A stretch of DNA of 64,000 nt from Glandiceps talaboti. Taxonomy: Eukaryota; Hemichordata; Enteropneusta; Spengelidae. The stretch lies in contig NC_135559.1 in assembly GCF_964340395.1 (NCBI RefSeq), forward strand, positions 22,982,964-23,046,963, in the 5' to 3' direction. The notes beneath the pieces are model-generated. The model searched no databases and had not been told where the DNA came from. It saw nothing but the letters and a program-made list of their open reading frames with translations. This document shows, one piece after another, positions 24,309-36,700 of the stretch (position 1 is its first letter; the number at the start of each line of letters is the position of its first letter). A program made the position numbers and the translations under genes.

Positions 24309-24785
24309 ATTTTACAGGACATTTCGCTAGACATGCAAGGTTAGACTATATCTTCTTTAAATTTTACAAAACATTTCGCTAGACATGCAAGGTTAGACTA
24401 TATCTTCTGTAAAGTTTACAAAACATTTCGCTAGACTTGCAAGGTTAGACTATATCTTCTGTAAATTTTACAAAACATTTCACTAGACTTGCAAGGTTAG
24501 ACTATATCTTCTGTAAAGTTTACAGGACATTTCGCTAGACTTGCAAGGTTAATAGAATATATCTTCTGTAAATTTTACAGAACATTTCGCTAGATTTGCA
24601 AGGTTAGACTATATCTTCTGTAAAGTTTACAGGACATTTCGCTAGACTTGTAAGGTTAGACTATATCTTCTGTAAAGTTTACAGGACATTTCGCTAGACT
24701 TGCAAGGTTAGACTATATCTTCTGTAGATTTTACAGAACATTTCGCTAGACTTGCAAGGTTAGACTATATCTTCTGTAAATGCTA
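24309..24785. repeat. 52-bp minisatellite, about nine copies
   Basis: The unit contains ACATTTCGCTAGACTTGCAA and GGTTAGACTATATCTTCTGT. Copies differ by a few substitutions (ACAAAACATTT or ACAGGACATTT; one AATAG insertion near 24550). Confidence 0.95.
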
Positions 24786-24892
24786 TATAATACCATGTCA
24801 AGTATTGTTGACTTTGCTTGGAAATTCCTACATCCTTGATGCTATGATCTGCTGTGATCTATAATTATTTGTCAGAAATTACACATTACATT

Positions 24893-24914
24893 CCCCCCCC
24901 CCCCCCCGCCCCCA
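24893..24914. repeat. Poly-C tract
   Basis: Seventeen or so C, one G, then more C. Such tracts are prone to length errors in sequencing. Confidence 0.9.
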
Positions 24915-25375
24915 TTGCTCATTCCATCTTGGGTGTTGTCTGTTAGACAGATAACACAACTTCACATGTTTCTGAGTATTTGTTGTTTGTTTTCTATTAT
25001 TTTGTGATATATGCAACAATACATAATCAAATATACACATCCCTAGTTTTCATTTTCAACAAAATTAAGATGAAACATTTTATAAAGCAAACATCAACTT
25101 AGTACGGTAGCAGTTTCACTATGTCACTCTCGGTCCTCCGCTAGAACTGCTACAGATCAATCATGTGTAAGCTCCTATAAAAATGTGTCAGGATCCTGTT
25201 CAAACTGTCTTTTTGTAGACAATATCACCAACCTCTTTGAAAGTTGAGCATACATGTATCCTATGTCTTAGTCTATAAAGTGTCGCACTCGATCAGATTA
25301 ATGCTTCCTCAATGTTATTTTCAAGTGGAAATCGTACTACATGTATATTCTCAACATTCCAGCTAAATTTTCAAA

Positions 25376-25936
25376 TTCATGGTCGCTAGGGCCAATTTTC
25401 TCAAAACGTTTTGAAGGAAATCTACATAATAACACTTTCGGAAACTTCTCACCAAGTTTCAGACTCGATGATCAAGTACTTTTTGAGAACTAAGTTTTTG
25501 ACCAAAAATGAACATTTTTAGGCCTAATTTGCATATCACTCATGGAATCATTGTATGCTTAATATTTCTTCATCCATACATCCCTAGATGCTTTCCCATT
25601 AAATTTCAGCCCAATCTGCTCAGTAGTTTTATAATTATAGATTTTTAACCAAAGAGACACATTTTTAGCCCTAATTTGCATATCACTGATGGAATCATCA
25701 TGTCATGAACAATGTTACTTAAAACCCCCTTAACAATGTTCCCACCAAATTTTGCACCAATCTGCCCACTAGTTTCTGAGTTTAAGTTTTTTGACCAAAA
25801 ATCACACTTTTTGACCCAAATCACACACCTGTGATGCAATCATTTTGATTTGAACAATTTCCCAACTAGACACCCAAGGTAATGGACCAATCAAATATCA
25901 TGGCAATCGGTTCAGCAGTTTTTGACTTTAAGTTGT

Positions 25937-26027
<91 letters not shown>

Positions 26028-26040
26028 CAGACAGACAGAC

Positions 26041-26083
<43 letters not shown>

Positions 26084-26132
26084 CCGGGTGATCCCTATAG
26101 CACTACTGAACCTCAGTTCAGTTGTGCTAAAA
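25376..26132 (+). mobile_element. Repeat-family copy with expanded CA/GACA microsatellites
   Basis: Same family as 20281-23745 (TTGACCAAAAATGAACATTT, CACACCTGTGATGCAATCAT, terminal hairpin at about 26098-26129). It lacks the piggyBac-like insertion and so serves as the empty-site comparison. The internal seed has grown to (CA)n at about 25940-26025 followed by (GACA)n to about 26079. Confidence 0.8.
25940..26079. repeat. (CA)n then (GACA)n microsatellite
   Basis: About 86 bases of CA followed by GACA repeats with one AGAG interruption. Open frames across it (HTHT, VCVC, SVCL patterns) are artefacts. Confidence 0.97.
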
Positions 26133-26264
26133 AGTAGTGTAAATAAAAACAATGCTACAATTATTGCAGCTAAGACCAACCCTACAAAGAAATGGTATGT
26201 GCCATAGTATCTTATATAATCTTATCTTTTTACTGTAAAGCAGGTATTTCTTTTTGCCCGGTAA

Positions 26265-26405
26265 AATACCCATGTATCTTAACAAGCTTCTGTGATTATG
26301 GCTGGGTTTGTCCTAGTTTCACAACAGGTGTCGGAAGTACACATAATAACTACAGGAGTAATCATTCACTTGAAGTTGCAAGTCGGCAGACAACTTCCAA
26401 GAGTG
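26265..26405. repeat. Diverged duplicate of 28040-28185
   Basis: Shared words in the same order: CTGGGTTTGTCC against CCGGGTTTGTCC, TAATAACTACAGG against TAATAATTACCAG, and GCAGACAACTTCCAAGA. The partner is more GC- and CpG-rich, so this copy may be an older, decayed version of a 5' region. Confidence 0.6.
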
Positions 26406-26828
26406 CTCCAATCAACACAGACAACGGGCAATTTATTTAGTTTACATCCAACTATTATAACTTTGACAGGAAAAACAGCAAATATGGCGAAACTATTTGA
26501 AAACAGAAATTGGAAATTCAGAGATAGCAATCACTAATTCTTTAATAGGACCTCAAACAATTAATCTCAGAATAAGGGGGCAAATAATATAATTTCTAAG
26601 ACAATAGATGGACTACAGGGGAGTTGCCTTACTGTTCAGCAAAGCAGGTACTGGGAAAAGGTAAACTGTCAATGAATGTTTACTAACTACAAAATTTGCT
26701 GTAAAAATAAACAATGTACTATTAAACATTATAACACACTGCATAGTCAACTCTCGGTCCTGATTGGTCAATGCAACATCACATGTTATGGACCATTCTC
26801 ACGCTGTTCCACGATAAATGATGTAGCA

Positions 26829-26880
26829 GGCACTAATTGATGGAACTAGTCCCTAGGGACTAGCTCCATTGATTAGTGCC
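26829..26880. repeat. 52-bp near-perfect palindrome
   Basis: The centre is CTAGTCCCTAGGGACTAG; the whole runs from GGCACTAAT to ATTAGTGCC with three mismatched pairs and no loop. Its core TCCCTAGGGA is also the core of the palindrome near 58345. Confidence 0.8.
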
Positions 26881-26882
26881 TT

Positions 26883-27160
26883 ATGATGGCGTCATATATA
26901 CACACGAATAACGACGATATTTTCAAAGAACAACAAATTGTAAACATGTCTGGCTCGTCTGCAACTACGACCGCAAGCAGTAGCCAAAGCAGTGAATTTT
27001 TTGATCGATTCATCAAATTTCGGAAGAAGAGCTGACCAACATTGTCTCTGCGCAAGACTCTAAAAAACATAGACAGTAATCAAGACAGTGGTTGGTATTT
27101 TGAGAACTATTTGTTATTGGAACAACTCTAAAGGTTATTGAACGCAATGCAAACAAACTC
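26883..27160 (+). pseudogene. Decayed coding fragment, possibly Crypton-derived (QRICH1/KIAA1958-like) N-terminus
   Basis: The first frame runs 50 codons from ATG 26883 to TGA 27033, with an S/T-rich stretch (SGSSATTTASSSQSSEFFD) then FDRFIKF. A shift of frame gives ISEEELTNIVSAQDSKK. A further shift gives TVIKTVVGI, and another YFENYLLLEQ. Read together this resembles the short leader, of the type (S/E)EEL...(Q)DSKNT...VI..., that precedes Crypton-like tyrosine-recombinase domains in QRICH1, ZMYM and KIAA1958-type proteins. That family link is from memory of the pattern and is tentative. At least two frameshifts mean it is not functional as read. Confidence 0.35.
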
Positions 27161-27233
27161 TGCTTGCTGGAGAAGTTTGTTATAATTATATTAGTGTGCT
27201 GTGGTGTATGATTCTTGTTCAGTGTCTTATAAA

Positions 27234-27438
27234 ACACATGTTGACTGACATTATTTGGGTGATAGCGCAAGTTTGTTTCCCCTCGGGACTAGCCAGTCAC
27301 ACCAAAAGTTTCATTTCCAATTGGGTTTTGCCCTCTGGGAAACCAAAACAGTCTCGTTTCTAAGACTGTTTTTGTGTGACTGGCTAGTCCTTTGACAACA
27401 AACGTATGCTATCGCCCTCATTGTCAGTCAACGTGTGT
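27234..27438. mobile_element. Imperfect palindromic element, about 205 bp
   Basis: The left side (TGTTGACTGACA, GATAGCG, GTTTGTT, GGACTAGCCAGTCACAC) is repeated in inverted order on the right (GTGTGACTGGCTAGTCC, AACAAAC, CTATCGCC, TGTCAGTCAACG). It looks like a foldback transposon. No clear target duplication was seen. Confidence 0.7.
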
Positions 27439-28906
27439 ACAATATACCACTCTCCCTGTCATTTTTTTGACAAAGGAAAGAGTAGGTATGTGGACAGCAA
27501 ATGAAAAGTCAGTAACAACTAATTGCTCAGTTAATTCTGGGCTAACGGCTGTATATTTAAAAAACAAAACAAAAAAAAACAGGGTTCTACTTGCCGATGT
27601 TGCCCAAATCCATAAAAATTGGAACTAGCTACAAAATTAAATTCTCACCCCATGGCAAAAAAGAAAAAAAAATGTTGACTGAAACAGACACTATGCCTCC
27701 AGATGGAATTGACAAGTGTTGATTTATTCACAAAGTGTAGCCGAAAGTAGAATCAGGCTATACTCAAAAGGTTATTTTTGTGTGGAAGTTAAAAAAAAAC
27801 TAATGTAAATTCCAAGCCTGCACAAAGTATTTATTCTTCAAAGTAGAAAATGAGTGGAAATTTGTAAGGGCTTGTTTCTAAAATTTACCAGATGTTTATG
27901 GAATGCCGACAAATCATGCATCCACGAACAAAATTATCACCGCGACTTTTGGCGACCCGTACTGAAAAAAATATACCGAGAAAAAAATACTAACTATTAA
28001 TTGAGGGTCGTTTTGGCTCACAGTGTCATTGTTGTAAAACTCTTACTGGGTATCTTAGATTCTTACCAAGCTGCTGTGATGTGGCCGGGTTTGTCCGTGG
28101 ATGTGGCCGGTGTTGGAACGTAATAATTACCAGTCGTCGTCGTCGTCCACCTCAAGTCGCTAGTCAGCAGACAACTTCCAAGACGGCTTCTGGTGTCTGC
28201 AGGTATCAGTCTCAACTTATCTCCAAAGACGGATAAGTATCTTCAGAGTCTTCGAATGTCCCTGAATTAGTCTTCGGATGTCCCAAGAAGGTTCCAAGAC
28301 ATGTTCCAAAGACGCTACCATACTTGTTAGGCTGTTTTCCGACGGCGACTACTGCAGTGTGACATGTTGTTCCCACTTTCATCGCTGATGGTGCTGCACG
28401 TTAGAGCCCAAATTTCACTACAAAAAAAATACATTATAATTATATTATCTATTAACATAGGAAGTCATTGTTGAGATTGGTGTTGCAGTCAACTATGCTA
28501 TCACTTGGCAAGAACAAGTTGATTACCCGTTTCAAAAGGAGATTAACTGCATTCTGCCTTCACTAACGTAGTAGTAATACCATTGTTACAGTCACATGGA
28601 CATGTACTATGTGTATTTCTATTTGGAAACGTCACACTGCCGCCATCACATTTTCACTCGATCATAACACCCTTTAAAATCTTGCAAATTCCTACAAAAC
28701 ATTTCTACACACACTTTCGAGTATATAAAGTCAAATATGGTTGTCGATGAAGTTGCATGGGTAAAAACAGGCGAAAAATACGGATTTTAAGAATGGCTAC
28801 GTGAACACTTACCAAACTCTCAAATTCAGCGCCTGCCTCGTTCTGAGATATATGAACCTTGACCTTGACGATGCATAATCGCCGATCTATTTATACCCGC
28901 CGTGAA
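27439..28906. other. Mostly unique region with CpG-richer right half
   Basis: 27439-28010 holds nothing I can support. 28040-28900 is richer in CpG (a GTCGTCGTCGTCGTCC run near 28135, CGCCGATC, CCCGCCG) and contains TATTTATA near 28889. It could be the 5' region of an unidentified gene. No exon was confirmed. Confidence 0.3.
28212..28382 (-). CDS. Weak candidate coding frame, 56 codons
   Basis: It starts MKVGTTCHTAVVAVGKQPNK, 15-30 bases downstream of two AG acceptor-like sites (TTTTTGTAG and GTGCAG), and ends at TGA. It lies in the CpG-richer stretch. No domain is recognised and the length could be chance. Confidence 0.2.
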   Translation of the reverse strand: MKVGTTCHTAVVAVGKQPNKYGSVFGTCLGTFLGHPKTNSGTFEDSEDTYPSLEIS

Positions 28907-29130
28907 CACTGGGGCGTGTAATATTTCATAGATTGTTGTTTTCCAGGTCTACAGACTAGATATAACAACCTTTTGATTAATATATATTCCTACATGTAAG
29001 GGGTAATATTTCTTAGTAGTATAGAGATTGATACATTTGTAGCAGCAAGATCCGTACGATATATTCCGAAGAAAACGACATTCTAAGCAATAAGAAAACA
29101 ACAATCTATGAAATATTACACGCCCCTGTG
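28907..29130. mobile_element. hAT-like MITE, copy 1, 224 bp
   Basis: Terminal inverted repeats start CACTGGGGCGTGTAATATTT and extend about 35 bp. The element is flanked by a perfect 8-bp target duplication GCCGTGAA (28899-28906 and 29131-29138). 8-bp duplications and CA-GGGG-type ends are typical of hAT elements. It is non-coding. Confidence 0.88.
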
Positions 29131-29138
29131 GCCGTGAA

Positions 29139-29709
<571 letters not shown>

Positions 29710-29883
29710 TATATCTTTTGTAAATAATTTTTATTTTCCTTTGCCATTCTATTGTATCAATATATTGCTAATGGTGTTCTCGAAATCATAATCAAGATAA
29801 TTACATTAAAGTTAATCTTATAATTATATAGAGTCCGCGAAATGAAGCAAACACAGCAAGATGGATCAAATGTGTGCGAGAAT

Positions 29884-30153
29884 GGTGTAATGTAAATTAC
29901 TTACAAACAACATCAGTTTACTCTGTGGTGTAATGTGAATTACTTACAAACAACATCGGTTTACTCTGTGGTGTAATGTGAATTACTTACAAACAACATC
30001 GGTTTACTCTGTGGTGTAATGTGAATTACTTACAAACAACATCGGTTTACTCTGTGGTGTAATGTGAATTACTTACAAACAACATCGGTTTACTCTGTGG
30101 TGTAATGTGAATTACTTACAAACAACATCGGTTTACTCTGTGGTGTAATGTGA
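29884..30153. repeat. 43-bp minisatellite, about six copies
   Basis: The unit contains GGTGTAATGTGAATTACTTA and CAAACAACATCGGTTTACTC. The copies are almost identical, indicating recent expansion. Confidence 0.95.
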
Positions 30154-30861
30154 ATGTCGATGCATGCTTCATTACAATTTATGTTCTGGCATTGTTAGAA
30201 TTGTTGATTGCATAGTCGGGAGTTTCTGTACGTTTTATGATACGTATAATAAATTACGTCATCGGATTTCTTATAAGCTATATCTTACATGTAATACCTG
30301 GTTTGAGTTCAGCCCATTGCAAGTGAAGTATACAACAGTAAGTAGAATACTGTGAGTACCTTTTAATAATGCAGAACAATTGACATCCCCAAAACATATA
30401 AACTGTTTGTGCTCCAGACGGAGTTACAGAAGGACGTAGCTCCACTCAATATGTAAGAACAGAGATTACAAGATGCTACTAATAAACTGGAAATGAAAGA
30501 AGTCTAGTCAGCTTGAAGGATATCAATACAATTAAGGTCAGGATTGTTGACAGAGAACGTGTGCCAGTCTTGACTTTTTCCTCTATCGTTGGATCTAGAA
30601 TTTGAATGCAAAAAATAAGAATTAACTTCACATGATTGTATCCATGCATATTTTGTCAACTGTAATCAGAAACATGTTTTTAAGACCAGAATTTGACAGG
30701 CTTCTGTTTGGAAGACCTTTAAGATGCCTGGCTTGCAGGCCTAGGTTACATCGGTACAAGTTCTGTTTATTCAGTGCAACTTTTTACAATGTCCAAATCT
30801 CAATATATGATGTGGGTGTGTTCTTTATATAAGTCACTGTGATATTTGGAGGAGAAAGAAC
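30154..30861. other. Unique sequence, no gene recognised
   Basis: Short open frames at 30164-30355 and 30632-30832 have no supporting features. Confidence 0.4.
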
Positions 30862-31217
30862 TTAAAGTGGCCATATGGATGAGAATTTGGTATTTATTTT
30901 GGATTTTTATTTGATAAAACAGCTTCACCATGTTTTTCTACTTGAAAAAATAATGCGAAATAACATATACCAAGTCCATGTTCACATCTCAATAAACGGC
31001 AAAACATTAAATAATGTGTAAAATGTTTGTTATTGTACGTACAATAACAAACTTGTTACACTTTGTGCATCTTTTTGCAATGTATAGAGTTGTGAACATA
31101 GACTTGGTATATGTTCTTTTGCATTATTTTTTTTCAAGTAGAAAAACATGGTGAAGCTGTTTTATCAAATAAAAATCCAAAATAAATACCAAATTCTCAT
31201 CCAAATGGCCACTTTAA
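30862..31217. mobile_element. Foldback MITE, 356 bp, TTAA at both ends
   Basis: Arms of about 130 bp are nearly identical in inverted orientation, starting TTAAAGTGGCCATATGGATG. The centre is the palindrome TTGTTATTGTACGTACAATA extended by a few bases. TTAA at both tips is compatible with a piggyBac-type target, though TTAA could also be part of the inverted repeat. Confidence 0.85.
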
Positions 31218-32012
31218 TAACAACACAATACTTTAGGTACAGAAAAAAGGAAGAGGAAAGGAAAAAGGATATAGATATAGCGGCAAAAGTTATTGATGAA
31301 AAGAAGGTGTACTTAAAAATTCAACGATAAGAAGATATTTATAGAAAATTGATAAATTGGAGAAGAAAATTTAAATAGAAAGGAAGACAGGAATATGACG
31401 GGGAACGAGAAATATATATGTGACAAAGAAAGAATGAAGACGGGACTGGGTTATAAAGAATGAAAAATAAAAATGAGACAAAAGAGAGCAGAGAGACGTT
31501 GATTTGAAGAATATGTATTACAATGTAAAGACGAGGGAAGAAAATTGGATGGTGGCGAGACGGGGAGGGGGTGGCAAAGAAATGTAATTGGAAATCAATA
31601 CGCAAGACAAAGAAATCAATGAAACTCGTAAATTTACTTTGAAATGTAAAGTTTGAAATGTCGAAAATCTCCCAAATGCAGCCCTTGCAAAATTCAAGTT
31701 CAACCCAAAGAGCATTGTCCACAATGTCGATACCAGAGCAACGCAACGCCGTTTTAAATTTCTCTGTATATCTGCCTGTGCCTATCGCTGTTTCTGTCTA
31801 CCTACTAGTAATAACCTCCCGTCTCATCAACGCCGTTAAATTTCTCTGTATATCTGCCAGTTTCAATGACACATGTGGTCAAAAATTAATTACTGTATTA
31901 CACAATTAATTTACATCTTGTGAATATTGTAAAAAAAAATAGGAAAATTTGTTCACTAACTTCCTGAAAAAATATCGAAAGCTGTCCGCTTTGCCCACTG
32001 CCTTCCTCTTTC
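31218..32012. other. Unique sequence with a small internal duplication
   Basis: AACGCCGTTTTAAATTTCTC at about 31743 and AACGCCGTTAAATTTCTCTG at about 31830 are copies of each other with the following TATATCTGCC. No gene is supported. Confidence 0.45.
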
Positions 32013-32243
32013 CACAGGGGCGTGTAATATTTCATAGATTGTTGTTTTCCACGTCTACAGACTAAATATAACAACCTTTTGATTAATATATATTCCTACA
32101 TGTAAGGGGAAGAGACTAATATTTCTCAGTAGTATAGAGATTGATACATTTGTAGCAGCAAGATTCGTACGATATTTTCCTAAGAAAACGACATTCTAAG
32201 CAATAAGAAAACAACAATCTATGAAATATTACACGCCCTTGTG
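32013..32243. mobile_element. hAT-like MITE, copy 2, 231 bp
   Basis: Same family as 28907-29130 (ends CACAGGGGCGTGTAATATTT). Flanked by CCTCTTTC (32005-32012) and CCCCTTTC (32244-32251), an 8-bp duplication with one difference. It lies about 480 bp upstream of the FBXO36 start codon. Confidence 0.85.
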
Positions 32244-32414
32244 CCCCTTTCCCCATAAGCTTATTTTGTAGCTGAAATATATGTTGCCTGCTGAAATTCC
32301 ACATTTTCGCAAACCAGTTATCATTTCTACCACTACATTTCAAAATAAATAGGTGGGAGGCGCGTTAAGAACGTTGCCGTATAACAGGCCGTGGTTTGCG
32401 ACGATGAAATTTTG

Positions 32415-32437
32415 CCCCCCCCCCCCCCCCCCCCCCC
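32415..32437. repeat. Poly-C tract upstream of FBXO36
   Basis: An unbroken C run of about 23, some 290 bp upstream of the start codon. Confidence 0.9.
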
Positions 32438-32724
32438 TGCAGATCTGACGAAGCTTGGAAATTGCCCGCCCACTGAAAAATCGTGTACGAACAGCTTTTT
32501 GCACGAACAGCTTCGTTGGCTGAACCTGTAAATAAACAGTTCTAGTTTCCGGGGTTTCCATATGCTACGGCAATTACTTGCAGCTAGAATACGATTATCT
32601 TTGATAACGTCCTGCATTTCGTGAATATATCTAAAACATGTTCGTATATTTTGGTCAATGACACATTATTGCAGGTAAAAACAATGATTTATTTCAGAAA
32701 GATAGGGAGTCAGATATTGAAAAA

Positions 32725-32823
32725 ATGGCGTCGTTATTGAAAGGTGGCGTAATACTTGATCTCACTGGCCAGGCCCCGTCTCCGCTGAAAGATTTTCACC
32801 AGCTCCAAATAACACAACAAGAG
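32725..32823 (+). CDS. FBXO36: FBXO36 exon 1 (coding part)
   Basis: 33 codons, ending LKDFHQLQITQQE and donor GTAATT, phase 0. A possible upstream acceptor (TATTTCAG about 28 bases before the ATG) allows a separate 5' UTR exon. Confidence 0.93.
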
Positions 32824-33737
32824 GTAATTTAGTGTTTTTTTCGAAGAGTTTTGTTTGTAATTATGTAATGTCAGATTTGTTTGTGTATTCGTGCCAGCGT
32901 AACGATCGTTACTGTACTGGTGTACTAGTACTAGTACATTGTAAATTGTCATAATATTGTACACGGTACAGTCATCATACACAATTTAGTGTGGTAATGT
33001 TCAGTTCGTGCATGGCATGATCTTGAGTTGACTGAACATTGACTCAAAATTTAATGTTGAGGTATGCAAACCGAGGAAAAGTGATATGGACGTAATGTTA
33101 ATCTGTATGACACGTTTTATTTAATATATATGTACGAGGACGAGTCATGCATGTCACGGCGGCGGTCCACTGTCGTCATGACAACGTCTTAACCACTTGT
33201 ACTTACTCTGATTCTCGTAGTGATCAACTTACACGAAAACCCATTTGTTCTCTTGAATGATAGGGTTGGTTAGGGGATATATATATTGTTTGGCATGAAA
33301 TGTCTTTGTCTTTGTCAGTGTCAATGTGTATATCATATAATTATGGAGTACAATTATCTAGTGCTGTATATGTACGTACATTCACAGGGCACTCAGGCTT
33401 AGTTATGTTTAGTTGATGCTTTTCAGTATTTATTTATTTACTTGTCATTTATTTATCTATCTATCTATTTATTTATTTATTTATTTATTTATTGTTTGCT
33501 GGTTCATTTATTTATTTATTTGTTTTGTTTGTTTGTTTGTTTGTTTGTTTGTTTGTTTGTTTGTTTGTTTGTTTGTTTGTTTGTTTTCATAAACATAACT
33601 AACTAAGCCTGAGTGCCCTGTGGTACATTATGCTTCAACTTGGTACATAGTATTATTAGTAATATCTTTGCTTTTGTACTGTTTGCATTTACATTTTACC
33701 TTCCATAAGGGAAGGGAAGGGAAAGTTATGTTATGCT

Positions 33738-33791
<54 letters not shown>

Positions 33792-36700
33792 AACACAATA
33801 TCTCAAAATCTACTGCTGTGCGTTTTGATTACTCTTAATCTTTTATTTTCTTACAGCGTGCATTACATTAAAAATAATCACAGGACAGGGAGAAAAAAAA
33901 CAACATAAAAGACAACAAAAATACACAATTTGAAAAAAACTTTAAAATGTCCTCATATTAGGAAAATACTAGTGAAAAGATACACATGCATAAAGGTAAA
34001 AAAAAAAAAAAAATGTCAATTATAAAATGACCTAAGAATGTAAGTTTTCAAACTGCTTTTAAAACTGTCAAATGAAGAAGCAGCTCGTATCTGTTACGGC
34101 AAGGCATTCCATAGATGAAGGGCACAGTATCTGTAATGGCAAGGCATTCCATAGATGAAGTTCACAGTATCTGTAATGGCAAGGCATTCAATAGACGAGG
34201 GGCACAGTATCTGTAATGGCAAGGCATTCCATAGATGAAGGGCACAGTATCTGTAATGGCAAGGCATTCCATAGATGAAGGGCACATATTGAAAAAACAT
34301 GATTACCATAATGCATACATGTAGTACTGCAAATAGGCTGGTGTAAATTAATGTTACCATTGGACTGAGAATGAAGGGTACGACCAGTGGCTTGTTTTGT
34401 CAGCAATTCACTTAAAGATAGTGCAATTCCATTTATAACTTTACTAAAGTAATACATAAAATTTGGAATTCATTTTGCTACTGAACAGGGTATATATACA
34501 ATGTATTATATTAATTGTTATATGATGACAGATGTTGGTTAATGTGGAGGTCCAGATAACTTTGTCAGTCATTAGGAAAAGTCTTTATGTTTTCAGGTTA
34601 TTTGGAGATGGTGGAAGATCTCACTGAGAAATGACAAGAAAGTTGCCCCAGGAGAAGTGAGAGAATCACATGATGACTTCTTATATGATGACAGAACACA
34701 AAGTAGGTATACAATTTATTTCAAATCTACTTGAATAAAAAATATTTGATAAAACAACTAAAAACCTTGTACATGTAGGTGCTACATGTAGTTTGAAATT
34801 GAAATTGAAAATGATTGTGTACTAAACAACACTTTTAAAAACATAATAATATTAATATGCCCAAAATGTCAGCTTTTTGAAAATCTTGATTTAGACTGTG
34901 AACATACTTGGACTGTTATTGTCAAGTTACAGTAACAATTTGGATGTCAATATTTATTAGACTTGGAAATAATTCCATACCCAATGGTGTAAATGTACAT
35001 TGTACATGTGTACATGTAGATATAGCAATTTTGAAGGTTTTTACAGCTGCCACCATAATAAATGAAACACTAAGTGAGCGATATTGTGTGCAATATTGTG
35101 CGGAAAACACATTAATTTGCAGATCAAATAATTTTGGTCTCCTATTGCCTAAATAGTGAGATGCTCCACTATTAGTGTTACTCTCATTACAATGTGTGCA
35201 CTAGTACAGGCACACATTGTCTTCATGCTATGACATTCCATTTATTCTACATTGTAAAATATTAGCTACACAAATAAAAAACAAACTGTTAGAAATATGT
35301 GATACATATTATTGTTTATGCTAAAGTTACACATATCATTCCTCGCTATTCTCAGGACATTATTTAATTTTTCACTTCTTAGCACAGAGATACATGTAGC
35401 AATGTACTAACCTAACCTCCTCTCACTTTCCCCCGATGGAAAATACATCCGTCTGTATCGAGAGTGGTCATCTCATGCATCTTAGCATGTCAAGTTTGTC
35501 AAACAGAATACTGCTATTGTGGGAAACCAAATTTCATGATATCTACCACTACAGGGATGAGAGACGTTATAATCTCACTGTGGCTGGATAGTTTTAGTAT
35601 ATCTCAAATTTCAACTTCCATAAACACACCAAAGGCAACCCACCCATCTATCATATCGTCAGACAGTATAGAAGAAGTGCTGGTTTCATCTGTTCCACCA
35701 AAAAGCCTGGTAGGAGACACTCAGTGACAACTCCTACAGTGGCTGAGTACAATGTATGTAGAATTTGTAATGACATAGAAATCCAATATGACTGCTGCTG
35801 AGGTACATGTAAGGTCAGCACTGCTTTGAGATGGCGTTTGTGATATTAACTTACTACCTTCCACATATAGTGTCTACCATATATTTTGCCGTGACCTTGA
35901 TTACACGTACAAGAAACTCACGAATATACAACAAGAACAATTTACGGAAAGAAGTATGGTATTGTTCTATGAATATATCGATATCATATCTACCATAAAT
36001 GGTGCAACATTTCATTTCTTTGATGAAGCTGGGTTGAAGGAGATGACTGATAATCGAGATTAGGAACACAGTGTGAAGTATGCACCGGATGAAAACGAAT
36101 TTTAGGTTCAATACTACGCCACCGATGCCAACTTTACCATTAAACTGCTACATAGTGTTACCGGCGTTGATTATTACAACATACGCAATGGACCATCAAA
36201 TGCTTTCGAAATGCTTAATTTCTTTTACTTAGTCACTTTTACTTCCAGGAAACACTGTTAATATAAATGATTGTGGATTTCAACACAACACGAGTGTGAA
36301 GGCCTTAATACTTCATCAGATGTTAGCTGATTGTCACGTTAACCCAATATCCCAACCACTATACTCACCTGAGGTTAACACTTGTGAAATGTGCTTTCGT
36401 CAGTTGAAGGGATAATTACATGATAGTGACATATTGCATTTTGCTGTGTGTTACACGGAACTGGCTATCCACAAATTTATCGCAATTATCAACGAGTACA
36501 TGTACATGTCTTTCCATTTTTTCTGTCTTTGTGGCTATGTTGGGTAGCACCATACACAGTGCAGTGCAAACATTTTTTGAACTGTTCATTAACAGTTTTC
36601 CAATATTGTTGATGTTTGTTAGTTTGGAAAAACTTGGAATGCTTGTCATATGCAACAATAAAGAATCATACATTTGGTAGTTTATTTCATCAATGTAAAG

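Noticed and set aside
25866-26179. SVCL/VCVC and HTHT peptides of 69-83 codons
   Set aside because: Translation of CA and GACA microsatellites.
31339-31746. 135-codon minus-strand frame rich in Phe, Ile and Ser
   Set aside because: The region is purine-rich on the plus strand, which makes long frames likely by composition; no domain or splice site was recognised.
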